The notes beneath the pieces were generated by a model. The model was not told the origin of the DNA and did not search any database. It saw only the letters and a list, made by a program, of their open reading frames with translations. Positions 46,771 to 57,128 of a DNA stretch of 64,000 bases are shown piece after piece. Position 1 is the first letter of the stretch, and each line of letters starts with the position of its first letter. The stretch covers positions 2,024,749-2,088,748 of the forward strand of contig NZ_JAFLNH010000001.1 of assembly GCF_018361265.1 (NCBI RefSeq). The letters run 5' to 3'. The position numbers were made by a program, and so were the translations under genes. Source of the DNA: Mycobacterium sp. SM1 (GTDB taxonomy: Bacteria > Actinomycetota > Actinomycetes > Mycobacteriales > Mycobacteriaceae).

Positions 46771-47868
46771 CTATTGATTGGTCCGGAGCTGTAGCCAGTC
46801 GGTTATGGTTTCGGTGTAGGCGGCGGGGTCTCCTGGTGGCTTGGGTGGATCGGGGGCGGTTCGCGAAAACCGCGGCGCCGGCATCGGCTCCAATCCGCCA
46901 TCATCCCGATAGAAAGTGTTGCGCTGCACGACGTGTGATTCGGTCAGAACCTCGCCGAACGCCAGCACCGGGGTGACACAGGCGTCGGAGTTGGCGAACA
47001 CCTTGGCCCAATGATCGCGATCTTTCGAGCCGATGACCTCGGCGAGTCGAGCCCGCAGCTCCGGCCAACGGGCGCGGTCGTTTTGCCCGGGCAGGCCGGC
47101 ACCGTCTAGGCCGAGCCCAGCCAGCATGGCAGCGTAAAACTGCGGCTCGATCGCTCCCACAGCGAGGTAGCGGCCGTCAGCGCATTCGTAGGTGTCATAG
47201 TACGGGGCGCCCCCGTCGAGCAGGTTGGTTCCGCGCTCGTCAGTCCACATCTCGACGGCCCGCATCGACCACATCATTTGCGCCAGCACCGACGACCCGT
47301 CGATCATCGCGGCGTCGACGACCTGCCCTTTGCCTGACGTCTGCCGCTCCCACAGCGCAGCCAAGATTCCCACCAGTAAAAACATTGAGCCGCCGCCGAA
47401 ATCGCCGATCAGGTTCAGTGGCGGCACCGGGCGTTCCCCTCTGCGGCCGATCGCGTGCAGCACTCCGTTGAGCGAAATGTAGTTGATGTCGTGGCCGGCC
47501 TGACGGCTGCGCTGACCGGTTTGACCCCAGCCGGTCATCCGGCCGTAGATCAGTCGCTCGTTGACCAGGGCACAGTCGTCGGGACCCAGGCCCAGCCGTT
47601 CGGTGACGCCCGGCCGGTAGCCCTCAATCAGCACGTCGGCCCTCGCGACGAGTCGCAGCACCAGGTCACGCCCCTGGTCGGATTTGAGGTCGACGATGAC
47701 GAGCCGTCGGTTGCGCAGCATGGCGTCGCTAACCACGCCGCCTGCCGCGCCGGGCCGTTCAATACGCACGACGTCGGCGCCGAGGTCACCAAGGATCATT
47801 GCGGCGTGCGTGCCCGGGCCGATCCCGGCCAGCTCGATCACCCGCAGCCCGACCAACGGCCCCGCCAC
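46771..47868 (-). CDS. mcr: Alpha-methylacyl-CoA racemase (CaiB/BaiF family)
   Basis: 365 residues from GTG 47868; an open frame extends 14 codons further but lacks conservation. Mcr interconverts R- and S-2-methylacyl-CoA so that methyl-branched chains (including cholesterol side chains) can enter beta-oxidation. Seen: [37 protein letters not shown], the family His in [12 protein letters not shown], Asp in [11 protein letters not shown] and Glu in [10 protein letters not shown]. Very close to the M. tuberculosis enzyme. Probable operon with the downstream SDR. Confidence 0.94.
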   Translation of the reverse strand: MAGPLVGLRVIELAGIGPGTHAAMILGDLGADVVRIERPGAAGGVVSDAMLRNRRLVIVDLKSDQGRDLVLRLVARADVLIEGYRPGVTERLGLGPDDCALVNERLIYGRMTGWGQTGQRSRQAGHDINYISLNGVLHAIGRRGERPVPPLNLIGDFGGGSMFLLVGILAALWERQTSGKGQVVDAAMIDGSSVLAQMMWSMRAVEMWTDERGTNLLDGGAPYYDTYECADGRYLAVGAIEPQFYAAMLAGLGLDGAGLPGQNDRARWPELRARLAEVIGSKDRDHWAKVFANSDACVTPVLAFGEVLTESHVVQRNTFYRDDGGLEPMPAPRFSRTAPDPPKPPGDPAAYTETITDWLQLRTNQ

Positions 47869-48146
47869 TACCGACCTCCTAACTGTAGCTGCGCGCAGCG
47901 GATCGCCCACTGCCTTTTACGCAGGCGGCTTCGACCTCGCTGTATCCGCAGCGGCACCAAGCCCGGCGAGTTGCAGCGTTTCCGAAGGGCCGCTACCAAT
48001 TTCACGGCAATAAACACCTTGCACTCCGTACAGCGGAAACGACGATCAACGCAACAGCCATCCGCGTAACTTGCGATTTCAACAATCCCTCCCATCACCA
48101 TGAGGGATGACCGGTCAGGTACACCTCAATCGCCGCTTAGAGATAA

Positions 48147-48863
48147 TCAGTCCAAAGAAACTATGTGTTTAGTGAAGGTGTCTTGCTCGGTTGGAGGTGT
48201 TTGCATGATGAGCGGACCGTAACGCTGCTGGAGTTCGGTGACGATCTCGGCGAAGGGAAGATCGTGGTACCAGCCGTGGTCGTGAAGGTATTCCATGTAC
48301 TGGTGACCTTCGCTGTCATAGGCGTGTAGGAGCGCGTCGTGTTCCCCGTCGAAGTCGATTGGGGGCACGCTGAATCGGCGGCACAGTTCGGCGTTGAAGG
48401 CCGGTGTTGCCTTGACCCAGCGGTCGTTGACGAATAGTTCGCTGTAACCATGGTAGACGAACAGGTCGCTGCCGCCCATTCGGACCCGCAGTGTGGTGGT
48501 TTGTAGGTGGTTGCGCACGTCGGCGAAACCCAGTCGTGCTGGGATAGCCGCGGCGCGGGCTGCTGCGGTGAGCAGGACCGCCTTGGGAACACAGTAGGCG
48601 CGTGTCGCAGTCGCGACGTAGCTAGCCCGGTAGTGGTCGGGATTGTCATCGATACTGTAGGGGTCGTACCAGATGTTGTCGCGGACAGCGAGAAAAATGC
48701 GTTGGGCTCGTGTCACCGGATCGCGGCTGTTGCCGATCGCTTTATCGGTGAAGCGCTGAACATTGTCGTGCTGCCAGTCTAGGAATTCCGTGGTTCCCAG
48801 GAAGCTCGGATCGGGATCAATCGATGTGTTAGTCACAGAGGGCCTTTCGTGAGCAATTGTCAA
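48147..48863 (-). CDS. Transglutaminase-like protein
   Basis: 238 residues. Seen: the nucleophile region RAYCVPKAVLLTAAARAAAIPARLG (Cys about residue 90; I show only the core), and VYHGYSELFVNDRWVKATPAF with the probable His near 137. The usual Asp after the His strand is not obvious (ATPAFN), so the third triad member is uncertain. Proteins like this may act as cysteine proteases or amidases. The start could also be ATG/GTG slightly downstream. It stands alone between mcr and an IS256 element, whose 3' end lies only 20 bp from its 5' end. Confidence 0.78.
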   Translation of the reverse strand: MTIAHERPSVTNTSIDPDPSFLGTTEFLDWQHDNVQRFTDKAIGNSRDPVTRAQRIFLAVRDNIWYDPYSIDDNPDHYRASYVATATRAYCVPKAVLLTAAARAAAIPARLGFADVRNHLQTTTLRVRMGGSDLFVYHGYSELFVNDRWVKATPAFNAELCRRFSVPPIDFDGEHDALLHAYDSEGHQYMEYLHDHGWYHDLPFAEIVTELQQRYGPLIMQTPPTEQDTFTKHIVSLD

Positions 48864-50250
48864 TACCTGTGGATCAAGATTTTTCAGGCGGCCTCCTCCC
48901 GGGTCTCGTCAGCGATCGGTTCGTCGGGGCGCTCGACGAGCTTGCCGTTCTCGAACCTCGCGCCAGCACGGACGAGGGCGACCAAGTGGGGTGCGTTCAC
49001 CGCGCGCCAGCGTGACTGGGCGGCCTCGATCAGCTTGTAGGCCATGGCGATTCCGGCTGCGCGCGAACCCGGCCCCTTGGTGATCTTGCTGCGGTTGCGC
49101 ACGGTGGCGAAGGTCGACTCGATCGGATTTGTCGTGCGCAAATCTACCCAATGTTCGGCCGGGAAGTCGTAGAAGGCCAGCAGTTGATCGAGGTCGTCGG
49201 TGATCTTGGCGACCGCTGTCGAGCACTTGGCGCCGTAGGCCGCCTCGAAGTTTTTCACCGCGCCCAGCGCGTGACGTTTGTCTTGGGCGTTCCAGATCTC
49301 CGCCAAGGCTTTCTTCGCCCCGGGATGCGCCGACTTCGGGAGCGCAGCAATAACATTCGCAATCTTATGGAACCAACAGCGCTGCTCTTTGGTCTCGGGG
49401 AAGGCTTCGCGCAGCGCGCCCCAGAACCCCGGCGCGCCGTCGCCGATCGCCAGCACCGCTGCCCGCATGCCGCGCCGTTTGGCATCGCGCAGCAGATCCG
49501 CCCACGACTCGGCCGACTCACGGTAGCCGTCGGCGAGCGCGACCAGCTCCTTGCGGCCATCCGCGCGCACCCCGATCAGCACCAAAAGGCCCTCCAAGCG
49601 CACATTGACGTGGATGCCATCAGCCCAGAGGTAGACGTAGTCCACGTTCGACAGGTCGCGGGCCGCGAACGCGTTCTGCTCGGCCTGCCAGGTCTGGGTC
49701 AACGTGGTGATCGTCGCCGCCGACAGGCCCTTGGTCGAGCCGAGGAACTGCCCGCGCGCCGGCCTGAAATCCTGGCTGGACAGCCCGTGCAGACACAGCA
49801 GCGGCAACACCTCGGTGACCTGCGGGGTCTTGCGCGCCCATGGCGGCAAGATCGCCGACGAGAACCGCACCCGCTCACCGGTTTGCGGGTCGACACGGCG
49901 GTCGTTGACCCGCGGCGCCACCACCTTGATCACCCCCGCGGCGATGGTCACCTCCCGCGGCTCGTGATACCCGTTGCGGACCACCAACCGATACCCGTTC
50001 TCGTCGCGCTCATCGGCGAACCGCGCGCAGTAGGCGGCCACCTCGGCCCGCAACGCCGCCGCCAGCATCCGCTGTGCGCCCTCGCGCACGATCTCATCGA
50101 TCCCCGAGGACACCGGGCCCGCCAACGCGACCGGCACAGCCGAGCCATCACCGACGCCGGCCTCAGGGACTACATTGAGCATGGGTCGTACCTTCCCGGC
50201 CGACGCACCTAACGCCGGCCTAGCTTGGAACCTTCACTGACCACTCGGGA
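48845..50250 (-). mobile_element. IS256-family insertion sequence
   Basis: About 1.4 kb around one transposase gene; exact ends not resolved. The left end lies at the 5' end of the transglutaminase-like gene, so it may have displaced that gene's promoter. Confidence 0.7.
48884..50182 (-). CDS. IS256-family transposase
   Basis: 432 residues. Seen: VAAYCARFADERDENGYRLVVRNGY (N-terminal region; core shown), the first Asp in YLWADGIHVNVRLE (about residue 192), the second in LAIGDGAPGFWGALRE (about 257), and the Glu in TTNPIESTFATVRNR (about 362), the standard IS256/MULE-like DDE pattern. No breaks. Start ATG 50182. Confidence 0.94.
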   Translation of the reverse strand: MLNVVPEAGVGDGSAVPVALAGPVSSGIDEIVREGAQRMLAAALRAEVAAYCARFADERDENGYRLVVRNGYHEPREVTIAAGVIKVVAPRVNDRRVDPQTGERVRFSSAILPPWARKTPQVTEVLPLLCLHGLSSQDFRPARGQFLGSTKGLSAATITTLTQTWQAEQNAFAARDLSNVDYVYLWADGIHVNVRLEGLLVLIGVRADGRKELVALADGYRESAESWADLLRDAKRRGMRAAVLAIGDGAPGFWGALREAFPETKEQRCWFHKIANVIAALPKSAHPGAKKALAEIWNAQDKRHALGAVKNFEAAYGAKCSTAVAKITDDLDQLLAFYDFPAEHWVDLRTTNPIESTFATVRNRSKITKGPGSRAAGIAMAYKLIEAAQSRWRAVNAPHLVALVRAGARFENGKLVERPDEPIADETREEAA

Positions 50251-51127
50251 AGGTACGCCCCTTCCCGAGCAGATCCACAGATTTCAAGCATTGCTTCCTT
50301 TCGTTATCAAACATGGCTGCTGGTTTGTTACGGATGACGCGGGCGCAGCCGAGGACGTTGAGCCTTTGGCTTCGGGAATCTTTTCGGTCAGACCGGCTAT
50401 CGACGATGTTGCGTTCCCGCAATGGGGCGACAGTGGCTTTAGCGGCGATAGCGCATGTCGTCGCGCGCCGCCCCGGCGGTCTTGGATGTGGCCGCATCAT
50501 CGAGGAGGAGCATTGTCCTCTGGAAACGGCCTTCCCGATAAACACCCCGAGTTGGAAGAGTGCCGCTGCGAGGACATCGTCTTTGAGACGATCGCGCCAG
50601 AAGCGTAGATCGTACGTGAACACCTGAACGCCGGTTGAAGCGGCGGTCGCCAGTTCGGCATCCTCGAAACTCAGGTATGGCGGCCTGCAGGCGCCACGCG
50701 AAGCGCCACCGTGCTCGCGGCGGCGGAGTGCCAGCCGGTTGCAGCCAGTTTCAGGGCATTCTGTAGCCACTCGGACAGGTAAAAAATACACTATCTGACC
50801 CACAACGTTCGCCATTGCGAGGTTGGATATTTGGCTGCCGGCGGCAGCCCTACGGGACGACATAAACCAAGAGCCCATTCCTTTGGATCCGACCTTTGGA
50901 CCCGACCGCCATGACCGGATCCGTCGTGTCAGGAAGCCAATTGCCTTGCCATGTGGTACTGCCACAACGAGTCCCTGCGTGCGCAACCACTGTTGATGCG
51001 TCATCAGTTCCGTGAGCAACGGGCTATCTTTGTCCCAGTGGATATAAACCCTGGGTTGGGATCGAACGCCCCGACGTCGGGGTGTACGACACCGCTAACA
51101 AATTTTCTCAAGTCGACGCACACGCGG
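50251..51127. other. Stretch of about 0.9 kb without recognisable gene
   Basis: Open frames occur on both strands but none shows conserved motifs, a good ribosome site or consistent codon bias. It may hold the remains of a gene cut by the IS256 element and a 3' region of the P450 operon. Confidence 0.4.
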
Positions 51128-51340
51128 CTAAGTGGCGCAACACTGGCTCGAAGGCACAAGCTGCAAAGCCATCGTCGGGCAGGATTCGACAGCCTCTTCA
51201 GCGAGGGGGAGTTCGGTTTCATCAAGCACATCTACAAGTACTTGGCGCGTCCCATCTTCAGCCAGCCCAAAGATGTTGGGGGCGATGGATTCGCATACCC
51301 CGTGAAGGGAGCATTTCGATTTATCCACTATAATTCTCAC
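51128..51340 (-). CDS. 3Fe-4S ferredoxin, P450 partner
   Basis: 70 residues from GTG 51340, with AGGAGA upstream. Seen: the mycobacterial 3Fe-4S pattern C-x2-H-G-x-C (KCSLHGVCESIAP) and a distal SCPTMAL Cys. Small ferredoxins of this kind pass electrons to P450s. It lies 70 bp downstream of the P450 on the same strand. Confidence 0.9.
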   Translation of the reverse strand: MRIIVDKSKCSLHGVCESIAPNIFGLAEDGTRQVLVDVLDETELPLAEEAVESCPTMALQLVPSSQCCAT

Positions 51341-51410
51341 GAGTGTCTCCTTGTTTCGCATCATACAGGAACAGTTACCTGTCAAGCGTGTGGCTATCGT
51401 TGGTCCACCT

Positions 51411-52742
51411 TTATGGCCGATCCTGCGCAAAGGGGTTGGCGTCAGGATCCCACTCGACTAAGACATGGCGGGGACCCCCACGGAAGCTGACGTTGGGATT
51501 GAATTCCCACTTCTGATTTTCGACGAGCCTCAGGTGCGGCAGCCGGCGAGTCGTCTCCTCGAGGAAGACCCGCAGCTCCATGCGCGCCAAGGGAGCCCCA
51601 AGACAGGTGTGCTTTCCGAATCCGAAGGCGAGGTGACGATTCGCATTCGGGCGGCTGATGTCGAATTCTTCGGAGTTGTCGCCGAATACCTCCTCGTCGT
51701 GATTGGCCGAGCCCAGTACGATGAGAGCTTTGCCGTTCTCGGGGATGCTCACGCCGCCCACCTCCATAGGCTTTAGTGCTCGCCGGTGCCAGGCCACAAG
51801 TGACGGGCTTTGCCGCAAGGTCTCTTCCACCGCTTTGGGAATGAGTTCGGGTTGGCGGCAGACCGCCTCCCATTGAGGGCGGTTTTCCAGCAGATGGCGG
51901 AACATGCTGGCAGCCGCTGATGTGGTGGTCTCGTGTCCGGCGAACATGAAGTTGATCATGTAGCTGTAAGGCATGATGTCCGGGAAGAGTTCGGGCTCCT
52001 CCTGGTTGAATTTCACAAACTCGCTGGCCAAGTCATTCCCTGGATTGGCACGTTGACGGGCGATATGATGTTCGCAGAATTCCGCAAACCGATTTACTTC
52101 CTGAGCGATTTTGTTCTGCTGTTGCTCATCTGGTCTGCCCCACGAGAAAACGGCACGTTCAGCGCTGAACTCCTTGACATAGTGGGCGTCTGCTTCCGGG
52201 ATTCCCATGAATGTAAAAAGCACTCTTACTGGTAGTTCCCAGACGAAATCGTCGACGAGATCCGCTCGACCTTTCTTCACGAATTTGCTTATGTATTCGT
52301 TGACCGATGTGCGGATCTGGGGTTCCAGCGCAGCCAACGCTTTCGGCGAAAAGGATGGCATCAACCTCTTTCGGCGTAGTGTGTGCTGGGGTCCGTCTTC
52401 GTTGACTAAAGTCGGTCCGGTGAGGTATTGGATGGCGCTTCCCTGGGCGAACTCCGCCATTGTGGATTCATAAAGCGGCGTTACCAACTCCGTCACGATA
52501 TCTGCTGACCACGACTCGGTATCGGTTAAAATATTTTTGATGTCGCTATAGCGAGTCACCACGTAGCGGTCGATCTCTGGGCTATAGAAAACGGGCTCCT
52601 CATGTCGGGCCCGGTGAAACCAAGGGTATGGATCTGCTACGTATGCTGGGTCAAACGGATCGAACTCGGCGCCGAGGCCGGTTATGGGACATGCGGAACC
52701 GGCTTTGGCTGCGACGTTTGATGCGACGTCGTTGCTGGTCAT
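51411..52742 (-). CDS. Cytochrome P450
   Basis: 443 residues. Seen: the I-helix oxygen-activation motif FAGHETTTSA (about residue 268), EETLR (ExxR, about 305), and the haem-ligand signature FGFGKHTCLGAPLARME (Cys about 375). It is soluble, with no signal or membrane anchor. It sits in a minus-strand operon aldehyde dehydrogenase, alcohol dehydrogenase, P450, ferredoxin, which suggests hydroxylation of a substrate followed by oxidation of the alcohol to aldehyde and acid. CYP family not assigned. Confidence 0.94.
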   Translation of the reverse strand: MTSNDVASNVAAKAGSACPITGLGAEFDPFDPAYVADPYPWFHRARHEEPVFYSPEIDRYVVTRYSDIKNILTDTESWSADIVTELVTPLYESTMAEFAQGSAIQYLTGPTLVNEDGPQHTLRRKRLMPSFSPKALAALEPQIRTSVNEYISKFVKKGRADLVDDFVWELPVRVLFTFMGIPEADAHYVKEFSAERAVFSWGRPDEQQQNKIAQEVNRFAEFCEHHIARQRANPGNDLASEFVKFNQEEPELFPDIMPYSYMINFMFAGHETTTSAAASMFRHLLENRPQWEAVCRQPELIPKAVEETLRQSPSLVAWHRRALKPMEVGGVSIPENGKALIVLGSANHDEEVFGDNSEEFDISRPNANRHLAFGFGKHTCLGAPLARMELRVFLEETTRRLPHLRLVENQKWEFNPNVSFRGGPRHVLVEWDPDANPFAQDRP

Positions 52743-52803
52743 GCGTCAACCCTCCTAGGAGTAGATGTCTCGGTTGTGTCTATTGGCGGGTGTGCTTAAA
52801 CAG

Positions 52804-53916
52804 CTATAGCGACATGACTGCTCGCAATACTCTTCCGTCGAGCAAGTCTCGGTAACCGTCGTTGATCTCGTCCAGGTTGTAGCGCTTAGTCACCAAATTG
52901 TCGAGTTTGATCTTGCCGTGGCGGTATAAGTCAAGGAATCGCGGGATATCTGCTCTGGGATTAGCTGATCCATAAAGTGATCCTCGCAGTTGTTTTTCGT
53001 AAAGCACAAGATCGATTGCGTTGAGCGAGACTTCGTTCTCCATGGCGTTGTGCAGATTCGTTACGACGACGCGCCCGCGCTTACCTGCCATGGCCAAACT
53101 CAACCCGACCTGTTTTCCTGTGCCAAGCCCCGCTGTGTTCACAACGACGTCGGCCATCCTCCCCTTGGTCAGATCTTGCAGAAGGTTTGTCGCCTCTTCG
53201 GACGTGGAAACGGCGTGTGTCGCTCCGAAGGCTCGCGCCTGCTCACGTTTGAATGGCACTGGATCGACCGCCACAATGAATTCGGCTCCGGCGGACACAG
53301 CACCTTGGATGGCGTTAATGCCGACGCCGCCTATGCCGACCACGACTGCGGTATCTCCGGCCTTTAGCTCGCCGGTCATCACCATCGAGCCCCATCCGGT
53401 GATGACGCCACAACCGACCAGGCAAGCGATATCCAGGGGAATGTCGGTGTCAATCTTGACCAAGTTGGCCTCGTTGACGACCGTGTGTTCGGCGAAGGCG
53501 CCCAATAGGAGCAGGATGCGAAGATCCACGCCGCCGCGTGCGTGGTGACGTGATGTTCCGTCAGACAGCTGATAGCCCTCAGCCATGTACATCCCTTGTT
53601 CGCAAAGGTTCTGCATTCCTCGTGAACAGCACCGGCATCGCCCACAGGCTGGGGTGAAGCTGAAGACAACGTGATCGCCGGGCGCGAGCCCGTTAACGTC
53701 GGGCCCGACTTCCTCGACTACACCCGCGCCTTCGTGGCCCCCAATGATCGGAAGCGGCCAGGGCAAGTCGCCAGACCGAATGTGCTCATCGGAGTGGCAC
53801 AGCCCGCTACCTACGATCTTTACGAGGGCTTCGCCAGACTTGGGTGGGTCGAGATCGATCTCCTCGACACTCCAGTCTTTTTCGCGGTCCCAAAGGACGG
53901 CTGCGCGAGTCTTCAT
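52804..53916 (-). CDS. NDMA-dependent-type zinc alcohol dehydrogenase
   Basis: 370 residues from ATG 53916 (MKTRAAVLWDREKDW). Seen: catalytic-zinc GLCHSDEH (about residue 38), GGHEGAGVVEEVG, structural-zinc Cys set CGRCRCCSRGMQNLC (about 95), and the Rossmann VVGIGGVGINAIQGA (about 200). Similar in layout to actinobacterial enzymes with tightly bound NAD. Likely oxidises the alcohol made by the neighbouring P450. Confidence 0.92.
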   Translation of the reverse strand: MKTRAAVLWDREKDWSVEEIDLDPPKSGEALVKIVGSGLCHSDEHIRSGDLPWPLPIIGGHEGAGVVEEVGPDVNGLAPGDHVVFSFTPACGRCRCCSRGMQNLCEQGMYMAEGYQLSDGTSRHHARGGVDLRILLLLGAFAEHTVVNEANLVKIDTDIPLDIACLVGCGVITGWGSMVMTGELKAGDTAVVVGIGGVGINAIQGAVSAGAEFIVAVDPVPFKREQARAFGATHAVSTSEEATNLLQDLTKGRMADVVVNTAGLGTGKQVGLSLAMAGKRGRVVVTNLHNAMENEVSLNAIDLVLYEKQLRGSLYGSANPRADIPRFLDLYRHGKIKLDNLVTKRYNLDEINDGYRDLLDGRVLRAVMSL

Positions 53917-53961
53917 GTGGTTCACCCATCTTTCGACTGAACTTGCTGTTTGCAGTTTGAT

Positions 53962-55416
53962 TCAACGCACGTAAATTGATTTGGGTTGCTGGTAGTTGGC
54001 CAGCCCTTCGGGGCCGAGTTCGCGTCCTATGCCGCTCGACTTGACGCCGCCGAATGGCGCGACCGGGTCGGGCAAGTAGGTGTTTATGCCGAATGTCCCC
54101 GTTTGTACGCGGCGCGCTATGTCGAGCGCTTTGTCCTTGTCCCGCGTCCAAACGGTGCCAGCCAATCCATACTCGGAGTCATTTGCCATGGCGACCGCCT
54201 CGTTGATGTCGTCGTAGGGAATAACGGTCACGACGGGGCCAAAGATCTCTTCTCGCGCAATGGTCATGTGATTGTTGACGTCGGCGAAAATCGTTGGTTC
54301 CACGAACCAGCCGCGATCATGCCCGCCGCGCCCACCACCAGTGGTCACTCTGGCACCCTCGGCCTCGCCTTTTCTGATGTACCTCTCCACACGTTCGCGG
54401 TGAGCTTCGGACACCATTGGTCCGATCATTGTCTTGTCGTCCAGCGCATCTCCCACGATTGCTGATGACGCCATGTCTGTCAGCACATCGATCACTTTTT
54501 GGTAGTGGCTGCGGGGTGCGAGAATGCGGCTGCTGATAAAGCATGTCTGGCCGTTATTCATCATGGTCGCCGCGAACAGGTCGGCTGTGATTGCAGCGAG
54601 ATCGGCGTCATCGAGTAAAATAGCGGCCGATTTGCCGCCCAGTTCGAGGGTGACCGGGCGCAGCAGGCGTCCACATACTTCGCCAATTGAGCGCCCCGCC
54701 GGGGTCGAACCGGTGAATGCCACCTTGTCGATGCCAGGGTGGCTGACTAGATAAGCGCCGATTTCGTGACCACCGGGTACGAAATTCACGACTCCAGGTG
54801 GCAAAATTTCGTGCTGTTCGAGAATGTCGGCGAGGAGAGACCCGTCAAGAACCGTCTCGGGGGATGGCTTGACGATGACGCTGCAGCCAGCGGCTAATGC
54901 CGGAGCCAGTTTGGTGAACAGGAGTGTCTGCGGATAGTTCCAGGGCACAACGGCCGCCACAACACCGATGGGTTCACGTCGGATAACCACGTCGTCGACA
55001 AGGATTCCTTGCCGATGCTCCTCGACGGGCTGCTCGCGTACGAGCGCGCTGTAGTATTTCAACAGCGCGCCAGGAAAGCCGCCTTCTATCTGACGGGCGG
55101 TCGAGATAGGCATTCCGTTTTGAGCACTGACAAGGGTGGCGAATTCCTCGCCATGATCGCCGATGACGGCCGCCAGGGCGGTCAGCGCGTCGGCGCGCCG
55201 AGACGGTTCCCATGCGGCCCACCCGTTGGGGTCGCAGAACGCGGCTCGGGCTGCGTCCACCGCGGCGTCGACGTCTGCCTCAGCCGCGGCCGCGACATTT
55301 CCGATGGTTTGCTCCGTGCTAGCCGACTTGACTGTGATCATTGCCGAGGTCGCTGGAGTAACGTTACGACCGCCTATGAATAAGGTGTCGCGCTCGATGA
55401 ACTCCGATACCGTCAT
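53962..55416 (-). CDS. Aldehyde dehydrogenase
   Basis: 484 residues. Seen: PWNYPQTLLFTKLAPALAAG (about residue 158), FTGSTPAGRSIG (cofactor), the catalytic Glu in LELGGKSAA (about 257) and Cys in NGQTCFISSRI (about 291), with GREEIFGPV-like REEIFGPVVTVIPY near 385. Full length. First gene of the operon; the 36 bp to the alcohol dehydrogenase imply co-transcription. Confidence 0.94.
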   Translation of the reverse strand: MTVSEFIERDTLFIGGRNVTPATSAMITVKSASTEQTIGNVAAAAEADVDAAVDAARAAFCDPNGWAAWEPSRRADALTALAAVIGDHGEEFATLVSAQNGMPISTARQIEGGFPGALLKYYSALVREQPVEEHRQGILVDDVVIRREPIGVVAAVVPWNYPQTLLFTKLAPALAAGCSVIVKPSPETVLDGSLLADILEQHEILPPGVVNFVPGGHEIGAYLVSHPGIDKVAFTGSTPAGRSIGEVCGRLLRPVTLELGGKSAAILLDDADLAAITADLFAATMMNNGQTCFISSRILAPRSHYQKVIDVLTDMASSAIVGDALDDKTMIGPMVSEAHRERVERYIRKGEAEGARVTTGGGRGGHDRGWFVEPTIFADVNNHMTIAREEIFGPVVTVIPYDDINEAVAMANDSEYGLAGTVWTRDKDKALDIARRVQTGTFGINTYLPDPVAPFGGVKSSGIGRELGPEGLANYQQPKSIYVR

Positions 55417-55997
55417 GTTTACGACCCTTCCTAATGCTTTCTGGCTATCGCTTGACTCGATGAGGTCGTTGGTTTTTCGGGGCAGGGTGCAGCTCCGAAC
55501 TCCAGGTAGATGGCTGGTCTGTTCGACGGGAAGAGACTTTTGCGGTGAACGAGTTCGCTAACGCCCTGGCGGCGTCTCCGCCGTAGGCACGGCCCGCATG
55601 ACGCTTCACTGCGGCGCCGGTTTCGCCTGTAAGTGGTCCGCCCTGACGCACTATCACCTCGCTGTGAGTTCAACCCGCGGCGGCAAGTAGCAGGGCACCC
55701 AGATGGTCTTCACTAGCGCGGAATGAGACGTCCCTTCCGCGGAGGTTGGTGAAGGCGCCTTCCTCCAGGCCGTCGGATTATTTCTAACGATTAGACAGTA
55801 GAAATCACCGCGGGTCAAGGGGTGATGTTGACTCAGCCAAAATGCTCGCGTAGCTCCCTTCGTTGCCTCGTTTGAGAGTGCGCGCGTGCGGCACATTCCC
55901 GGCGGCTGACGCCTGCCTGGTTAGGCCCGGATGATGGGGCCGTTCCACCGGATCCGGGCGCCTATCAGGCGCGATGTATCGAGGATTACCAGTCGTC
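55417..55997. other. Intergenic region upstream of the redox operon
   Basis: No credible gene. It should contain the promoter of the aldehyde dehydrogenase-P450 operon and, at its right edge, the start of the integrase relic. No tRNA was seen that could serve as an attachment site. Confidence 0.4.
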
Positions 55998-56945
55998 ACA
56001 GGCCGCACGGGGGTTCAGCACGCTGATCATCGACAACGGCGCGTCGCCCCTGGAGCGGTTCTTGGCCGCGTGCGAGCGACCCGCGTGGGAGGTGACCTGC
56101 GAAGACATCGACCGCGTCGTGGGCGAGTTGGCTGAGGTCGGGATGGCGGCATCGACGCGGCGGGGCTACGTGTCGATATTCAAGGGGTTCTTCACGTTCT
56201 TGTTAGCGCGCAAGGCCGGTGAGATCGAGGCGCTGTTCGGGGTGCGGTTGGTCGACCCGATCGATGAGTTCAACGCCGTCCGCCACGTCGGCACCGATTC
56301 CCCGGAGGTCGCGCCGCCGACCTCGCAACGGATGGACGCTTTCTTTGCGTTCCTGCGGGAGCGGATCACCACGGCACGGGTGTTCGCCGCGGCCGGCTGC
56401 GACTACGCGCTGTTTCGCACGCTCTATCACGCGGGCTAGCGGGCCGAGGAGGCGGTGATGCACGATGCCGCTGACTTACACTTCGACCGCGGCCCGTTCG
56501 GTAAGATCCTCGTACGATATGGCAAGGCCGCCAAGGGTTCCGGGCAGTGGCAGCGGTGGGTGCCGATGCTAGATGGGCTGCATCTGACCCTGAAGTGGTA
56601 TTTGGTCGACGTGCGGTCCCGAGTCGCAGCCGGGGCGGTGACTGTTTTCTGACCAGTCCGGCGACCGGCTGCACCGCGGCAGTGTGCGCAACCGGCTGGC
56701 GCACTTACTCGATCTCGAGGATGTGCTGGCGGCTGGGCGATTCAGTCCGCACGCGATGCGGCGGGCCTGCGCCTACCCACAACTATGCGCGCAGCATGGA
56801 TCTTGCTGCGATACGACAGCTTTTAGGGAACTGGCAGGTTGGAACCACAATGGGCTATTGGGCTACGTGTGCCCATCGGCCACCTTTAGGACGCCTACCG
56901 CCGTGCCGTGTCAGCCACCCTGTTTGTGCTTGGTGAAGAGGAGCC
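55998..56945 (+). pseudogene. Tyrosine integrase relic
   Basis: An XerD-like integrase broken in several places. Seen: FSTLIIDNGASPLERFLA, the N-terminal domain (AASTRRGYVSIFKGFFTFLL), then LFRTLYHAG followed by TAG at 56437-56439 where the Arg box begins (RAEEA). It continues in frame to KWYLVDVRSR, and a frameshift after about 56650 leads to HRGSVRNRLAHLLDLEDV and FSPHAMRRACA; further shifts lead to the Tyr end and AYRRAVSATLFVLGEEEPR. Dead. Confidence 0.82.
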
Positions 56946-56948
56946 ACG

Positions 56949-57045
56949 ATGAAAGCCACCTGGCGGCTGCGGGTGGTCGGCGCGCGACGCGCGGTCTGGA
57001 CCGGCGCGCAGTTGCGTCGGTTGTTGGCCGAGTGTCGACCGTCAC
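56949..57045 (+). pseudogene. Helix-turn-helix gene, 5' fragment
   Basis: ATG 56949 follows the integrase end: MKATWRLRVVGARRAVWTG then AQLRRLLAE. This resembles the start of the small XRE-type genes that follow such integrases. Cut after about 30 codons by the IS21 end. Confidence 0.5.
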
Positions 57046-57128
57046 ATAATTCCCCAGGGGTTGCCGTCACGGAATTCCCCAGGTGCGGGCCTCGATGGTA
57101 GGTCTTGCCGTGCCCGCGGTGGTGTTGT

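Noticed and set aside
50234..51019. A 261-codon reverse frame upstream of the ferredoxin
   Set aside because: No conserved motif, odd composition and no ribosome site. I cannot support it as a gene.
55417..57060. tRNA gene as attachment site for the integrase relic
   Set aside because: No cloverleaf or CCA-type end could be recognised in this stretch.
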